Shown in pieces: positions 24,001-38,200 of a DNA stretch of 64,000 nucleotides (the stretch's first letter is position 1; each line of letters begins with the position of its first letter). Source of the stretch: Ananas comosus (Eukaryota > Streptophyta > Magnoliopsida > Poales > Bromeliaceae); contig NC_033638.1 of assembly GCF_001540865.1 (NCBI RefSeq), positions 2,922,907 through 2,986,906 of the forward strand, in the 5' to 3' direction. The position numbers were made by a program, and so were the translations under genes. The notes beneath the pieces are model-generated. The model was not told the DNA's origin. It saw only the letters and a program-made list of their open reading frames with translations, and did not search any database.

Positions 24001-27000
24001 TAGGGGAACAAAATCGAACTTAATAAAGAAATTTTGAGGCACATCAAATATAAAATTTTATTTGTGTGTTAGAAGATTGAAAATACTGATAAAATTAAAA
24101 GCTAAATTAAATCAATTGATACTTAAATTTATTTAATTTATTTGTCATATAATTTATTGCTTAATTTTTTTTATATCTACTAATTTTTTGAAAAAATTAA
24201 TTAGAAATATTTTTTCAAATAATTTTTAAAAAATTTTTAAAAATTATTTTTTTGCATTTTATAAAAAAATGACTGTAATATGATCAAAAGAAAGAAAGAA
24301 AGAAAAATGTCTTTGCCTTTTAAAAATTCTAACCTGTAAAAATTTCTATTCTGTATCAGGTATAGTTGTACTTTACATACAAAAAAGCTAACAAGTATGT
24401 TAATTGATAAGTATAGTAAACTATACATAGCAAATATTCATAATTATTTGATTAAATCTTTCAAAATAATATTATAAAAGGTTATTGGAATCAAAAAAGC
24501 TGAAATAAGTCTGTGCCAAAGCGTGCCATTAGGAGGTCATACGTATCCATCGACACGCAAGCGTATTATGTGTCGGCACGAAAGCATGCCGGTGTCGTAC
24601 CGTGCCACGCAGATAACGGCACGTCCCATGCCACGGCACTTTAAAGTTTAAACCTTACTTCTCACATTTCCTTCAAGAAACATATTGATACCTCTCCTCT
24701 TATTTCCCAAAGAGGATTAGAGGGAGTTTTAGTTTTGATAATGTGAATTTCCATACCTGGAAGATATTCTTCATGGGGAATCAAGGTTTTCTTAAATCTC
24801 GTAGAGTTTGGGTGTAGCGTACGGGACTTTTATAATGAGCAGATATGAATGGGATATAACATGTGATGCTAGTTGGAAGAATTTCAAGGAGTAAAAGATA
24901 AGTTAGTACTTGTGGGAAGAAGTTTGGATCATGAGAAATATGGGCTTAATGGACCGGAACCAGATTACGGTCTAATTGGTGAATTATTGACCAAGGAATT
25001 GTGTTTGGAATGTTTATTTGATGCTTGCTGGAATTTGAAGTAGTAGAAGTGAGCTGGTGAGGTTTTGGGTAGTGATGAATGATACGTGTGGTTGCAAGTT
25101 GCACTAGACTTTTGCAAAGTATTAAAATTCTAGTGAAAAATAATATTTAGTACTATTTAGATAGTTTTGATTATGTTTGGGAGGGGTTGGAGTGTTTTTG
25201 TTGCGAAAACAAAGGTCGGTGAGCAAAATCTGCAAAACTACAGGTTTGTAGTGTACACCGGCACTGAAAATTGGAGTACCAGTACTCAGTAGTGATTTCA
25301 GCTTGTTAAGCTCTCATATTTTGTGAAACTCCTTTAAGAGTGTCGGCACTGAAGTTGGAAATACTGGTACCGAAGTTCGAGTATTGGTACACAATAGAAA
25401 AGTTGGCAGATATAGAGTTCGGATTCTGAAAAACTTCTGAGTATTGGTACTAATAGTACCGAGTACCGATACTAAATGTGAGTACTGATACACAATAGAA
25501 AAGTTGTCAGATTTAGAGTTTAGATTCTGAAGAACTTCTGAGGAGTGCCAGTACTAACTGTATTGTGTACCAGTACTAAATGTGAGTACCGGTACTCAAT
25601 GCTGCGAGAGCTGAAATTCTAGCATCTATATATGCCTCTTTTCTCTTCTTCCTGTTCTTATTCTTATCCCCCATAAGAGAGAGATGAGATTTCTCTTCCT
25701 CTTCATCTTCTTCTTCCTCTTCATTTTCTTCTCCTATTTTCCTCCATTGATTCTTCCTCTCTTCATTCTTTCCCTCTAGGATTCAACCAACCAAAAACTG
25801 GAGTTGGAGCTTGAGGCTTGGAAGAGAGGTAGCTTGGAGCTTCCAATCCTCAACCCTCGCACCTTGAGCTTGATTTAGAGTTTCGATTGAGGTTAGTAAC
25901 TAAATCTAGACTCTCTAATTAGATAAATTTGAGAGTAAATTGAAGATTTTCTAGTTTATATCAAATTAGGGTTTAAATTGGGGATTTCTAAATGTGGGGC
26001 CTTTGCTTGGAATTGATGATTGGAAACCCACTTGTAAGTTGGAATTGAAATCCCAACAACTTGATTTTGAGTAATTTTAAGGATTTCTTAAGCTAAAGTA
26101 TATTCTACCTATTTTTCATATGATTTTTAGAGAATTGTTGTATGAGCATTTTTGGAGGTTTTCATCACTTAGAAAAATCTCTTAGGGTTAGAAGAGAAGA
26201 CGAGACAACTTGGTTCCGGGAAATGAAAGAATTTTGCCAACTATCTTGTGGGTTCGACCTAACCGAAATTGATGAACTCCTATACTATCTACTTCTCAAA
26301 TGATCTTAATCCCTTAATAAACATGACATTGGAAACTCTCATTATTAATATGAAACATGGCATTTCCATTTGAAAAAAGGGTAAAAGAGCATACCCTCAT
26401 GAATTCTATTGATGATGTTATATAGTACAAGAGATGAGTCTAATATAGCAACAATGCCTAATATAGTAATAATATAACTAGGTATCTCATATCATATAAT
26501 CCTACTCTAAAAATGTCGTAATATATAGTATCCTCATATAGCATGAGATACTAAATATGTCGTAACACCATTATTTGCATGTTAGTTGTACATTCCTTAA
26601 TATATGCCTTATGTAGCATATTGTTGAGCATAATTCTTATATATGTTGGTTGTCCTCTACTCCAAATAGCATGTTGATGTAGTCAAGATACTTGAACTTC
26701 ATTGTGAGACATGAACATCTACTTAGTATTTACGTGGTTGCTTCCTACTCTCTATATCATGTTGATCGAGTTGAGATAAATGAACCTCTTACTAGACATG
26801 GACATTTATTGAGATTACTTGTTCACACATTCTCTAAATGACATGTTGAGACATAGTATTAGAGTTGAAAACTCTTATGTGACTATAGGTCAAATACTTG
26901 GGATTTATGGCCTTTGAGCATTATGCATGAGACTAAAGCTTGCAAGAGCCAAATTGAGCTCAACTAACACATTGCTTGTGAGAGTCATTCCCTACAAGCC

Positions 27001-30000
27001 AAGGCACTCCAGAGGAATAGCCATTGCGAGCAAGCTTGCCTTCGTTTTTTTCTGTGTCGATTGGGCGATGGGTGTAAAGAACAGCTCCGTATGTGGGTTG
27101 CTGAACATAGTTCATGAGGTACGACACAAGTTAGAACTATACTCTGTGTAGGTCCTCAAGAGATTGGGTAAATATTGGTCTTTGAACATCATAAACTAAA
27201 TTGATGCATAGTTGAAAGTTGAGACATGATTCCTCCCCTTCAAGTAGCATATAAACATAGTAGTATTATTCCAATCTTATGGTTTTCTCATCATAGTTAC
27301 ATTTAATTCATGGTTCCTTTACTACAGCTATTATTTTCAATTTTTCTTACTACTGATGCCTCAGTTGACCTAGTGGTATAGTGCGCCCCTCTCGGCGGAG
27401 GTGTCCATTGGGAACTATATCTAACAGTTCTCACACCCTCGTATTTGATGTTTTCTTTCAGAGCCTTCAACTGCGAGGGAAGCAGCAGGATCATGGAAAG
27501 GGAGTTTCGTAACAGCTAAAGCCCTTTGACCCTTTTTTCTGGACTGAGCAGGGATTAACCTTTTTATATTTTGGAGAGCTATGTTGATACGACAATGTAT
27601 TTAATTATGATTTTAGTACATGTATTACACTTTGAGGGTTGATGAGAAAAACTATGAATTCATTTTGAGAGTGACATTTGGATGTAAACTACTCCTAGTT
27701 TAGTAGTTGTTGATGTTCATGCTTTAGATACCCATCAACTTATAATTCATCTATTATATGGCATTGTATAATAGTAATGAAATTGGTTGAATGTTCACGC
27801 TTCGTGTGTACGGGGGCGTTCTTGTACACATGGCGGGTCTGTGCACATACCAAGGATAGACTTCCGCTGTAGCCCGGGGAGTGACATTGAGACTTCTATC
27901 AAACCATAGAACAAAACATTTTTAGGGCTTGTTAAAAAATATGAAACAACCATTTTTCTCCAATAGCTTAAGTTATCAGAGAAGAGTATTTTTAATATTT
28001 ATATTCGACACTCCCTCTCACGTTTGGACTCGAGCCTTATTAATAGCCCAGGCATGGACTTGAATTAAATGGAAAGAAATTAAATAAGACTAAGAACCTG
28101 ACAGGATTTGAACTCAGGACTTCTCGCGCTGATGAATGTGAAACAATATGTTTTCTCCAATAGATTAAGCTATCAAAGAACTGTTAGGATTTGGTTAGAT
28201 TTGTAGTAGAATCCTAAATAGATTAAGATAAATATCTAAATCTGTTAAAGATAAATTAATATGGATTTAAATATTAATTAGAATAGGAATCCTAATTACA
28301 CTAGGATTAGCGTACGTTTTAGTGGAGCTTTATATCAAGGATTTAAGTGTCGTGGCAAATGCTCGTGCCAGAATCTTGCCAGCACGGTACGGCAAGATCC
28401 ATACTGGACCGTGCCGATGCTTGCCGATGACAAATATACATGTGTGCCAACACATAATAGCAAGAAATATTTATTTTCTTCAGCAACAAAATATTTTAAT
28501 TATTTGTTATGTACTTTTATCAAATCTTTTGAACTTTATTGAGAAAAATTACTTACTAATTTAAAAAATAGAGGTTTTGAGATATGCCATCGGCACGGGG
28601 ACTATATAGTGTCGATATCATGTTGGCACGATACGACACGGTAGATACGGTTCGAGCCAATAGGCACTTTAATCCTTGCTTTATATATAGTTCTATGGTA
28701 TGCAATTTTGTTGTAGCATCTAGAGGAGGGCACAGCCAAAAGTTTAAGCTCTTTGGTAGTGTCATACCAAGGAGAGAGTTGGCAATGGTTGAGTGCACCT
28801 AGTGCATAGGTGCATAAGAGAGAAAAAGATAGAGAAGTCCTTTATGTATATAAAAGACGAGAGAAGGGTGAGAAATTAAGAAAGAGGGTTCAAGTTGAAA
28901 GCTACTCTATTATAGAAGAGAGTTAGCTGTAATCTTCTCTTGAGTAGTGAATCTTATTTTACCTGTGTATTTTTTCTATTTAGTTTTTTTCTCTCTTTTG
29001 TGATTGTATCAACTTTTGCTGAGGAGATGCGTTTATGGTAAAAACCCGATTTGAAGCTTCCGTTGAGGAATCTCAACAACTAGTACCAGATTCCCAACAA
29101 TTGGTATTAGAGCTTAAGGTTACCGATTCTCAGGAGAGATCGACCGAGATGGCCACAAAATTTGAAATCGAGAAGTTTGACGGCAAGAACAATTTCGAAT
29201 TGTGGTAGATTAAAGTACTGCTGATTCTCATACAACAAGAGTTGGACGAAACGTTGAACGGGAAAGAGGCGAAGCCAGTATTGGAGGTCACAAATATGGC
29301 ATGGTAAAAGATAGAGCATAAGGCGTAAAGTACGCTTCATCTATCTTTGGTAGATGAGGTTCTTTACAATGTAGCCAGTGAGTCGACACTGGCGAAGTTG
29401 TAGAAAAATTTAAAAGATCTGTATATGACCAAATCCCTAACGAATAGACTGTATCTGAAGCAACGACTGTACACACTGCGGATGCAGGAAGCGGCGACCC
29501 TACATGAGCATATGAACGAGTTCAACAAGGTGGTGGCCCAGTTGACCAGTATCGAAGTCAATCTGGATGATGAGGACAAGACGTTGATTTAATTATCTTT
29601 GCTACGGCGACATATGAGCATCAAGTGACCACATTTGCTTTATGGCAAGGAGATCATACGCGTGAAGACGGTTATGGCGGGTCATGGCAGCGCTTCTCTC
29701 TAATGAGATGCAAAAAAACGACTCGGAAGTCCGGCATGCAGAGCCGTAATACTGCTCTGATGGTGAAAGTAAAGAAGGATGTAAAAACATCGGGCGACCG
29801 AAGGTGCACAGAAAAAGCCGCTATTTGAGGCGGGGTGCTTCTATTGTCACAGGAAATGGCATATAAAGCGCAATTGTCATAAGTTTAAAGGCGATCTGAA
29901 GGAGTTGAAGCGGCAGAAGGAGAAAACCGTCGTGAACTAGGACCAGGCGACAACAGCAATGGCGCAAACTGCAGAGTCGGAGATGATCAATTCTAATGTC

Positions 30001-32238
30001 CTGTATGTGGCGACCAGAGGTGCTAAAATTTCAGATGATGCGTAGGTGCTCAACATGGTATGTTCCTTTCACGTTGCCCGAAAAATGAGTCTTTTGCCAC
30101 CTATAAGGCGATCAAGGGTGGAGCGGTAGATGCAGCAACATCAAGCGAAGGAGACAAGGTTAAGGTAGAGCTTGCATAAGCTCGACGCTGCGGTTGAAGA
30201 CTAGAAATCAAACCAAGGTGGAGATTGTTAGTATTTGGTTAAATTTGTAATAAAATCCTAGATAGATTAGGGTAAATATTTAAATCTATTAGAGATAAAT
30301 TAATATGGATTTAAATATTAATTAGAATAGGAATCCTAATTATACTAGGATTGGGGTACGTTTTAATGGAGCTTTATATATAACTCTATGGAATGCAATT
30401 TTGTAGCAACATCCAGAGGAAGATACGGCCAAAGGTTGAAGCTCTTTGGTTGTGTCATACCAGGGAGATAGTTGGCCATGGTTGAGTGCACCTAGTGCAT
30501 AGGTGCATAGAGAGAAAAAGATAGAGAAGTCTTTTAGGTTTATAAAAGACAAGAGAAGGGTGAAAGATTCAGAAAGAGGGCTCAGGTTGAAAGCTACTCT
30601 ATTGTAGAAAAGGAATCAGGTGTAATCTTCTCTTGATTAGTGAATCTTGTTTCACCTATATATTTTTTCTGTTTAGTTTTTTCTCTCTTGTGATTGTATC
30701 AGCTTTTACTAAAGAGATTGGTTTATGGTAAAAACCCAATTAGACGCTTCCGTTTCAAAATCTCAACAACTAGTACCAGATTCCCAACAAGAACGGTATT
30801 TTTAATATTTATATTCAACAGGGCTCACACATTTTACTTTGATGTAGAAGTCGAACTTAGTGTAATTAACCAAGAACAATCAAATTACGAATTTATTTCT
30901 ATAGTTTATGGTACTTAATCTATCGGTACTTAATCTATCAAAGAAACTTTTACCGAGGGATAAGCACGAGGTTTCGAGAAACTTGTCGACTTGTGTACAC
31001 TACCATACCACCAAGGGGCCCATATTCCATCAAACTCTCTTGGACCACTTTCCCATCTGTTGCAGGAACTACATGTTAGATAAAGAAACTACTGCATGCA
31101 TAAAGCAAAAGGATATATGCCCATTGATAATATGCCAAGAAAATTATTGTCTTTAATGCTGATAGCAACAAAAGCAAATATTTTTCAGCAACTCTGAAGA
31201 TGAAAGGCTCTATAGAAATATTTATTACAGGTGAATGTGGTATAGAATAAGCATGAGAACATAGAACAGTTTTGATCTTTTGTTTTTCTGCATATGTACA
31301 TAGGTGGAAGATTTGTGTAGTTGAAGATTGATTTCTTGAATTTGAAGATTGATCCGTTTCCTTCTTCTACAGAATACACTGCATATTCTCCTGTAATATG
31401 GTGCATACTGGTGGCTCACAATGTAGGCTTAAATTTTCATGATATGCATGATATGCATAACAAATTACAACAGTAATGACAGAAAATTGGAAACACTCAT
31501 TCAGGCTATCTCGATCATCTAAATCATGCAAAAACTCGATTAAAAATACTATTGCAAGAATTTACACCACAAAGTATACTAAAATACTAAAGCTCTTCTT
31601 TCGCCCAGATTAAAACTCAAGAGGCCTAACTCTCGGTCAAAATGCACAACGAAACGTGAATAAATAAAGCACAAACTACTCCTTGAATGCTTAATCAAGC
31701 TAACATAAGATCAAACTTTTACTACATTAGAAGATTGCAACTCTTTATGCCAATCAGAAATTGAGCCTAAAAGCAATAAGGGTGTACACTGTATTAACTA
31801 AGGTCAATCTACAATAGCAAAGGATAAGAGTATCCAAGTCTAAGTTGATCCGGTTAAATATACCTAAGCATTGACGGCTGAAAAGGAATGCCCAAATCCT
31901 GACAAAGTCCACGCAAGACAGCCTGCAGAAGAGTGCAAATAATTGTATCACAACAAACTGGTACATGACATGGGCATCTGAAAATTCTGAATATTAATTG
32001 CACGAGTCAAACTATGCAGTACAGTGTCTAAAAATTTTCCAAATGAAAATTGTGAACCGATTGTCCAACTTTAGCACTGAAATAATATATTAAATAATGT
32101 TCACTGCATAGGACAAGTTAACATGCAAAACAACCTTAATAAAATCAAGGAAGCGTATGTTCTGACCCCACTATAATATCCGAGACATTTGAATAATTGA
32201 GAATTCAAGAATTTGAATTTAAATTCGGTCGCTATTTG

Positions 32239-32283
<45 letters not shown>

Positions 32284-35200
32284 AAATATATATATATATA
32301 CATATATATATGTGTGGTGTATATTATATATACACACACATATATATATGTATATATATATATAGGTGTTATGTGGTGGATCGGGAGACGATGGGTTTTG
32401 TCGCGAATCGGCGACCAAATCAGGCGAAACAAAATAGTGATGTCAATGCCACGAACGTGCTGAACGCGCCGGCGCAGTCCGTTCGCAAATCTGACGGACG
32501 GATCTCCTGATATCGCGCGAGGATCGAGGAGGGGTCATAAGTTGCAAAACGGAAATTTTGCAAAAAGCCCTATATTTTATGTACTGTTTTGTGTATGTAC
32601 TGTTTTGTGTGAAATCAAACGTGGAGGTACGTACACGCATTTTACTCGCGCTATGAGGGACTCGGCTAAAAATACCAATCCTTGGTGGGTTAATTGCAAG
32701 TTTACCACCTTGTATATATAAACTAACTAGGGTTTTCATGGAAGAAAACACTAACCCTAGCTCCAGCTGACCCCCAGCCGCCTCTCCTTCCTCACCCGCG
32801 TGCGTAGCGCACTCCCCAGCCGCCGCCGGCCGAACTCCGGCCGGCCAACTGCCACCTGCACCATCTTCTCCACCACCATCTCCCTCCACCTCTGCCGGAG
32901 CACAACCAGGAGGGCCCCTCACCCTCGAGCTCCTTCTCTGGATGTGCCCCGACCCCCGGCGACTTCCCCCGCCGGTCTGTCACGGGGTTAGCTTTTTCGC
33001 CTTGGAAATCCCGGCGCGGCGATCAAGTGTCGCACACCCAAGCCAACCTTCTGGAGTCCTTAACATGGACATGTCTCCCAAACTTAACAGTGGAATACCA
33101 ATCCAAGCATTTTGCCAAGCTTGCTCCTCTGCGAGACTTATAGCCCGTCCCCTCACCTGTAATCGAACCCCTCATCGGACTCCTCGAGTTTCCAACGAGC
33201 AACCCCAATACCGAGGTTGGCCACCAAGCTAGGTACATCCCGTTTCGCCAACCAAACTCTCCTCGAGAGTGCTCTATAGCCGAATGCCTTGTTGCCTCCA
33301 CCGCTAGCCCCAAAGATATTACAAGTTCTCCCCCAACTTGTCTCAATATGAGTCTAGCCGAACGTCCTGCCTCACCATGTGTTCCGCTCCCACGACTTTA
33401 CCTGTACGCCGCTCGCGTCAAGGTCCGGGCTTCGCAACATCGCATGCCACGAAGAGCACTCATGGGTGTAAATCCCTCTCTGTCTTATCTCATGGGCCTG
33501 GAAACGCCTACAACCATACCACATACGCGGCCTGCTCGCTCAGTCCAACGGCATACATCCGATAAGCCACCGAAGTGTGCGCCACAAGCTTACCCGTCTC
33601 CCAATGCCAGCGACTTAGCATGACACCCCGCACGCCCCTGCTTTGCACTTTCGTGCTTCGCATCCAACCTGTGCTACTCTCGTGTCCCATCGCTCCTGGC
33701 AAGGGAAGCCAACAAGTCCACACCGGGCTTCTCGATCGTTCACAGTCCACACGACCCTCGCTTTGCCATGGCGCTCCGCGCCCCTGATCTCCTTAGGTTC
33801 GCCTCATAAGGCTCCATCCCAACAAGTCAACCTCGCTGGCCATCTAGTCCCTCCATGGCTCGACCATGCCTGGCCTCCAACGCCATTGGTCCAGTCTCTC
33901 AAGGTTCACTATATAGATACCGATACCGCTTGCCTCATTGGGTTCCACCCTTCGAGTCTCATAGGCATCGCGCCCCACGAGTTCTCCTTCGGCATGCCTC
34001 CCTTTAGAGATCCTATTGAGTTCCGCCTCCTTAGGCCTTCGCGGGAGCCCCACCCCACGAATCCCCGCTCGACACACTTGCCTTCGTGAGTCTTGCCCTT
34101 TACGGTGGGCCATCCATCGCAAGACTATCCGTCATCCGCTCGTACGCTCCACTACAGAGATTCAAGCCGGCATAAGGTAGCGCAAGCTATCCTAGGAGGA
34201 AAGCCTTGCGGTATTTCCCGCTCCGTAATGTCGTCGACCTCTCGTCTCCGACATTACCCTAGGCCCGTGTCCCTTCAACCGTCCAATACTCGGTCCCACA
34301 GAACGCTAGGCTTGGCCACTCCGCTAGCCAAGGGACGACCCATGTCCTATGGGTCGACGAGGGAGTCGGGGCCACTTACGAAGTGTCCACCCCTCCTCTA
34401 TATACCTTACAAGGCATCCTCCCATTTGGCACGCCGGGGGTACAAAGGTGCTCACCAAGGGGTACGTTTTGAGCCCCCGCATGTGGCACCTATTTTCTTG
34501 CTATGGCATGGGCCATTACTAGGGAATTGCCTCCGTTGACTTGACAGCGACTCCAACCCGACGGAACGCCTCAACTCCGCAACTCCATAACTTCGTCAAC
34601 CCAAGTGCCTACCAAATATGGCCCCCAAGGACGTCACAGTCGAGTCCCAGCGATCGACCCCTGACAAGTCGCCGCCGTCCTCACGCGCTGCCACTGCCGA
34701 CCCTGGCAGCCTGCAGCCACCTAGGGCAGGTTCAGGCCGAGGCAGCCCCAGCTCCTTTCCCTCGCGCCGCTGTCGCTCTGGGCCACCTTGGCAGCCCTCC
34801 CCCGACCCTCGGCGACCATTCCCGCCGGTCACCGTCGTCCCCGCCCGCCGCCACTGCCGCACCTGGCAGCATGCGCCCACCTGGGGCAAGCTCGAGCCGA
34901 GGACACCCCAGCTTCTCTCCCTCGCGCCGCCGCCACCACTCTGGGCCACCTTGGCCGCCCTCCTCTGACCTCCGGTGACCCATCGCCGCCGCCCTGTAGC
35001 TCCCCGACCGTCGCCGAGGCCGCTGTAAATTGTTGAACCCGAGCCGAGCCCGTGCGGGTGGGGGTTGCCCCGGCCTCGCCCCACCGGCCGCACCCACCTA
35101 ACGCCGGCACGCCCACCGCCGAGCCGCCGCCGGCCGTGCCCTAGCTCCCCCTTCCCGGTAAGCCAAATTACTGCTGTTTGTGCACTGTTTCGAGGTTGTT

Positions 35201-38200
35201 TGCACTGTTTCGAGGTTGTTTACACTGTTTCGGCGATTCGAGGCCACCCCGATGCCTTCGGAAGTGAGCACGATGATCCTTGATCAGTGCTGATCATCGT
35301 GCTCATCTCCTTTGGGGTCAGCGAGCCCCTAATTTGCAAAATATACGCGGTTTAAGCTCAGTGCGCAGGGTTCGTTGAACTTTGTGTCGCTCCCGCACCT
35401 CCCACAGTGAGCCGCTGTGCTCCAAACCGTAAGCACAGCCTCCGGCACGTCAAGACCTGTCAGTACGTGTCTCGGCTGACCTCGAAAGCCCGCGGGTTGC
35501 GGTATCGAGCCATAAAACCCCGAAAATCACATAAAATAATATGATTTTATGTAATAGTAGGGGCCTTTATGCAATTGTACACTTCGTGGCTACTGTGGGC
35601 AATATGTGGGGGTGGCCGGTGATCTCTGGACTGATTGTCCAAGGTTCGAAGCCTTTGCATAAATCGAATATTGATTTTCGATACGTTTTTCGGCGAAATT
35701 CGTCGACGGAACGTGATTTCGGTTCGGATTCCTCCCGACGATATTCGAGTATACTATACTTTGTCACTGAGCCTGGTTGGCTGGTCACTTACGTCGTTTC
35801 GGGGGTTCGGAGACAACGGGTGAGCGACGGTGGATTCCACTGTCGAAAACGACACTTTCGGGAACCCGGATCGGAACGGTTATCCGACGATAATCATTTC
35901 GATGTGAGTCTTCATGTTTGCTACCAAGACACCTTTATTGTGGCAGCGGGTGACTCATGGCGCGAGTCGGTGAGTTCCGGGACACTTCATGAGTCCCGGC
36001 GGAGTCCCCGTGCGATTTCGGGACTTCCGGCAAGTTACGGTAATCAGTTTGGGAAACCGATTCCCGTGGGAATATTTGTGGGGTTGTGGGTTTAGTATTT
36101 CTTATATGTGGGTTAGATACTAACCCGGTGGACTCTCCGTAGGTCCGGTTGCCGACCTTCCACAGTCGGGAGAGAGGCACGTTATTCATACAGGTGGGTA
36201 CTTCAATCCAAAGTCGGTACAGTGGTGCATGCTCGGTGACGTTCTCTCCACCCTCTCTTTATTACCTTGCACATCATGTTATGAGCCTAGCACTCTTTGA
36301 CTTCTTGCTTATTACTCTACTTGGTTACTTTCTATATTTATCATCATGATCTAAAAGTAGAGCGGATTATTTGTGGTGACCTATTCGGTCGGTTCTGTGA
36401 CTCTTGTACTTGATGACATATACGGTCGGCATACCCTGAGGGGTAGGATTGTCGGCTAGTTGCCAACGGTTGGCTATTAAGCATATCAGCATCGATCGCC
36501 ACTGCTCGTACGCATTTCACGAACATCAGCGGTCTGATCCACCGCGAAGGAGTGTTCTTTTTCGAAAAAGTGGTTGGGAGTGCCAACCCGTGAGCCCAGA
36601 AGCTTATGCTCGGATTATATGCAGGTAGAGCGGTAGTGGTACAAGCCTGAGGTCTGCAGACCGACATGGCAGGTTTCTGGATTGGGTATATTTGGGACTG
36701 ATCGTCCGATTGGATGCATACATACAGTAGCAGTAGTGGCATATGTATATCCTAGTTTTCTTATTTGTTATTGCTACTGTATTACCGTTGTATATATCTT
36801 TGGTTATCTCTTCCTTTACCGGTGAGTACTCCTCGTCTTCGTCGGCTTACGGTACCCACTGGGAGGGGAGACATATGTACATGTTCTCACCCCCCACCAT
36901 TTTTCAGGTGATACGGACGGTGAGGGTCGGGACAGTACGTGAGGACGGTATTAGCTAGATGTGCCCAGAGTTATCTGTTGATGATGTCCATTACATTCCG
37001 TTGGATTTGTTTAGATCTAACCCTACCCTCTTCCCATAAATAAATGACTTAGACTTTTATGGTTCAGTTCATTTTACTTTATTTGGATATATCAGCTTTA
37101 TAATGTTAAATAAAGTATTTGTGGTTTTCATGTGAAATTATGGAAATGGTTTTCTACCCCTCATGGTAGCCTGTTTTTAAAGAAAAAGATTTCCGTGTGG
37201 GAAACGGTTTTAAAAAAGAATTTTTCGCTTTTTATGATTCTAGTATTTCAAAATAAGTTTCCGGGTGGGAAACATTTTAAATCAATAGAAGTAGATTTAC
37301 GAATGAAACGTTATAATCTTATGATTAATGGAATGTGAATCGTGATATTGTGATGTCGTGAATGTTTATGGTTTCTATATATATACTGTGGTTGTATCTT
37401 GTACTTGTGTGACGCCGTGCAAATACAAGGAAGACTCTGTCCGTGTGAACAGTGGATTTTCTATATTTGTGGGGGGTCTGACATTGCCTAGGGTCAAGGT
37501 TTTCACACAAAAAAAAAAAAATTGGGCACTTCCTCTTTGATTCTTAAACTTAAAAGGGACCCCAGGGCGTGACACCTACCATAAGATGAAGCACCAAGAC
37601 TAGTCCCTGATAAATACTATTGACCCACCAAGCCCGCAGTTTTAATCTTTTACCTCACATCAAATCAAAAAAAGGATATCATACTTACAGGAGTTGTACT
37701 GATGTTAGATTATAAGCTTGTTTATTATTTTATTATTTTATTCCTTTTGTTGAAAGGATGTGTACCTTATGAAGGTTGTGTCTTTTACTTTAGGGATATA
37801 TCTTTTATTGTATGGATGTTTCATTTCATGAAGAGTTGTATTGTTTCATGGTCTATATATGGAGGGCATGTGATTTGTTGTGTATTGGATCCAAATATAT
37901 GGTAATGTACTAAGTTCAGTCGTACTTAAATAAATTTGGCCTTTCTAATTTAAAATATGTTATAGCTCTTTTAATATAGTTCTTGCCCGCCAAGGCACCA
38001 ACATTTGGTATCAGAGCACCAGATTGCTAGAAAGAAACTCTGTCAAAAAAAAAAAAGCCAATCAAATTCTCCTACCCCAATATTTATTGACAAAAAATCA
38101 ACAATCGAGTTATCTAAGAATCCATTGCTTCATGGCAGAAGTAAATATATAAATACAAGATATCACTTTCTTCGTGAAGAAATAAAGAAAAGGCATGTTG

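Larger units (their letters stand above)
25090..27886 (+). mobile_element. Gypsy LTR, family Gy-C (5' boundary approximate)
   Basis: The landmarks run parallel to Gy-B: a U3 rich in palindromic boxes (25258-25606), a TATA-like TCTATATATG near 25628, a pyrimidine-rich leader, the GGGAACT..AGTTCTCAC box at 27409, hairpin H2 at 27804, 'GGCGGGTCTG', and the end CCCGGGGAGTGACA at 27886. No matching 5' duplicate of TTGAG was found, so the start is a guess from the spacing in Gy-B. Probably solo. Antisense to the host gene. Confidence 0.55.
28185..30789 (+). mobile_element. Ty1/copia element, gag-only, with both LTRs
   Basis: The LTRs are 28185-29099 and 30226-30789. Each starts TGTTAG and ends CCAACA, and both are 564 bp once the hAT insert and its duplicate are removed from the left one. 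The 5-bp duplication AGAAC is perfect (28180-28184, 30790-30794). A primer site TTGGTATTAGAGC (29101-29113, initiator Met tRNA type) and a polypurine tract CCAAGGTGGAGAT (30213-30225) are present. Only gag and the first part of protease remain. By eye about 15 of the first 150 LTR bases differ, mostly transitions, so it is old. Antisense to the host gene. Confidence 0.9.
32172..37574 (+). mobile_element. Gypsy solo LTR, family Gy-A (copy A2), with nested insertion
   Basis: It starts TATAATATCCGAG (family start is TGTAATATCCGAG) and ends CCAGGGCGTGACA. The flanks CCCAC and CCTAC match at four of five bases. It aligns with copy A3 from the CGCGAATCGGCGACCAAATC segment through the CG-rich centre to the end. 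Removing the 1689-bp nested element leaves 3714 bp. A TATA-like TATATATAAA lies near 32713, about 540 bp in. No internal region or second LTR is present. Intron 5, antisense to the host gene. Confidence 0.85.

Noticed and set aside
24666..25089. 5' end of the Gy-C LTR
   Set aside because: No TG preceded by TTGAG was found, so the boundary is left approximate.
26927..27151. 74-codon plus-strand frame in LTR Gy-C
   Set aside because: Lies in LTR leader sequence, with no homology or motif.
27360..27440. tRNA-like phrase GACCTAGTGGTATAGTGCG
   Set aside because: It resembles a D-arm box A, but no anticodon arm or T-arm box B follows at the right distance. The H1 hairpin of Gy-C explains the pairing.
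32443..32922. 159-codon open frame, minus strand, in the GC-rich start of LTR A2
   Set aside because: Low-complexity GC-rich LTR leader. The homologous region of copy A3 is not open in this frame, and no domain is seen.
33643..34539. Two 148-codon open frames, plus strand, in nested element N1
   Set aside because: GC-rich DNA keeps several frames open by chance. No recognisable domain and no start context.
34596..35093. 165-codon open frame, minus strand
   Set aside because: It lies over the 160-bp tandem repeat, with competing frames on both strands. Compositional artefact.
35541..36095. 184-codon open frame, plus strand, in LTR A2, partly kept in A3 near 46237-46440
   Set aside because: Part of the peptide is shared by both LTR copies, but A3 is broken and the similarity is fully explained by LTR homology. 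A U5-encoded peptide is not supported.
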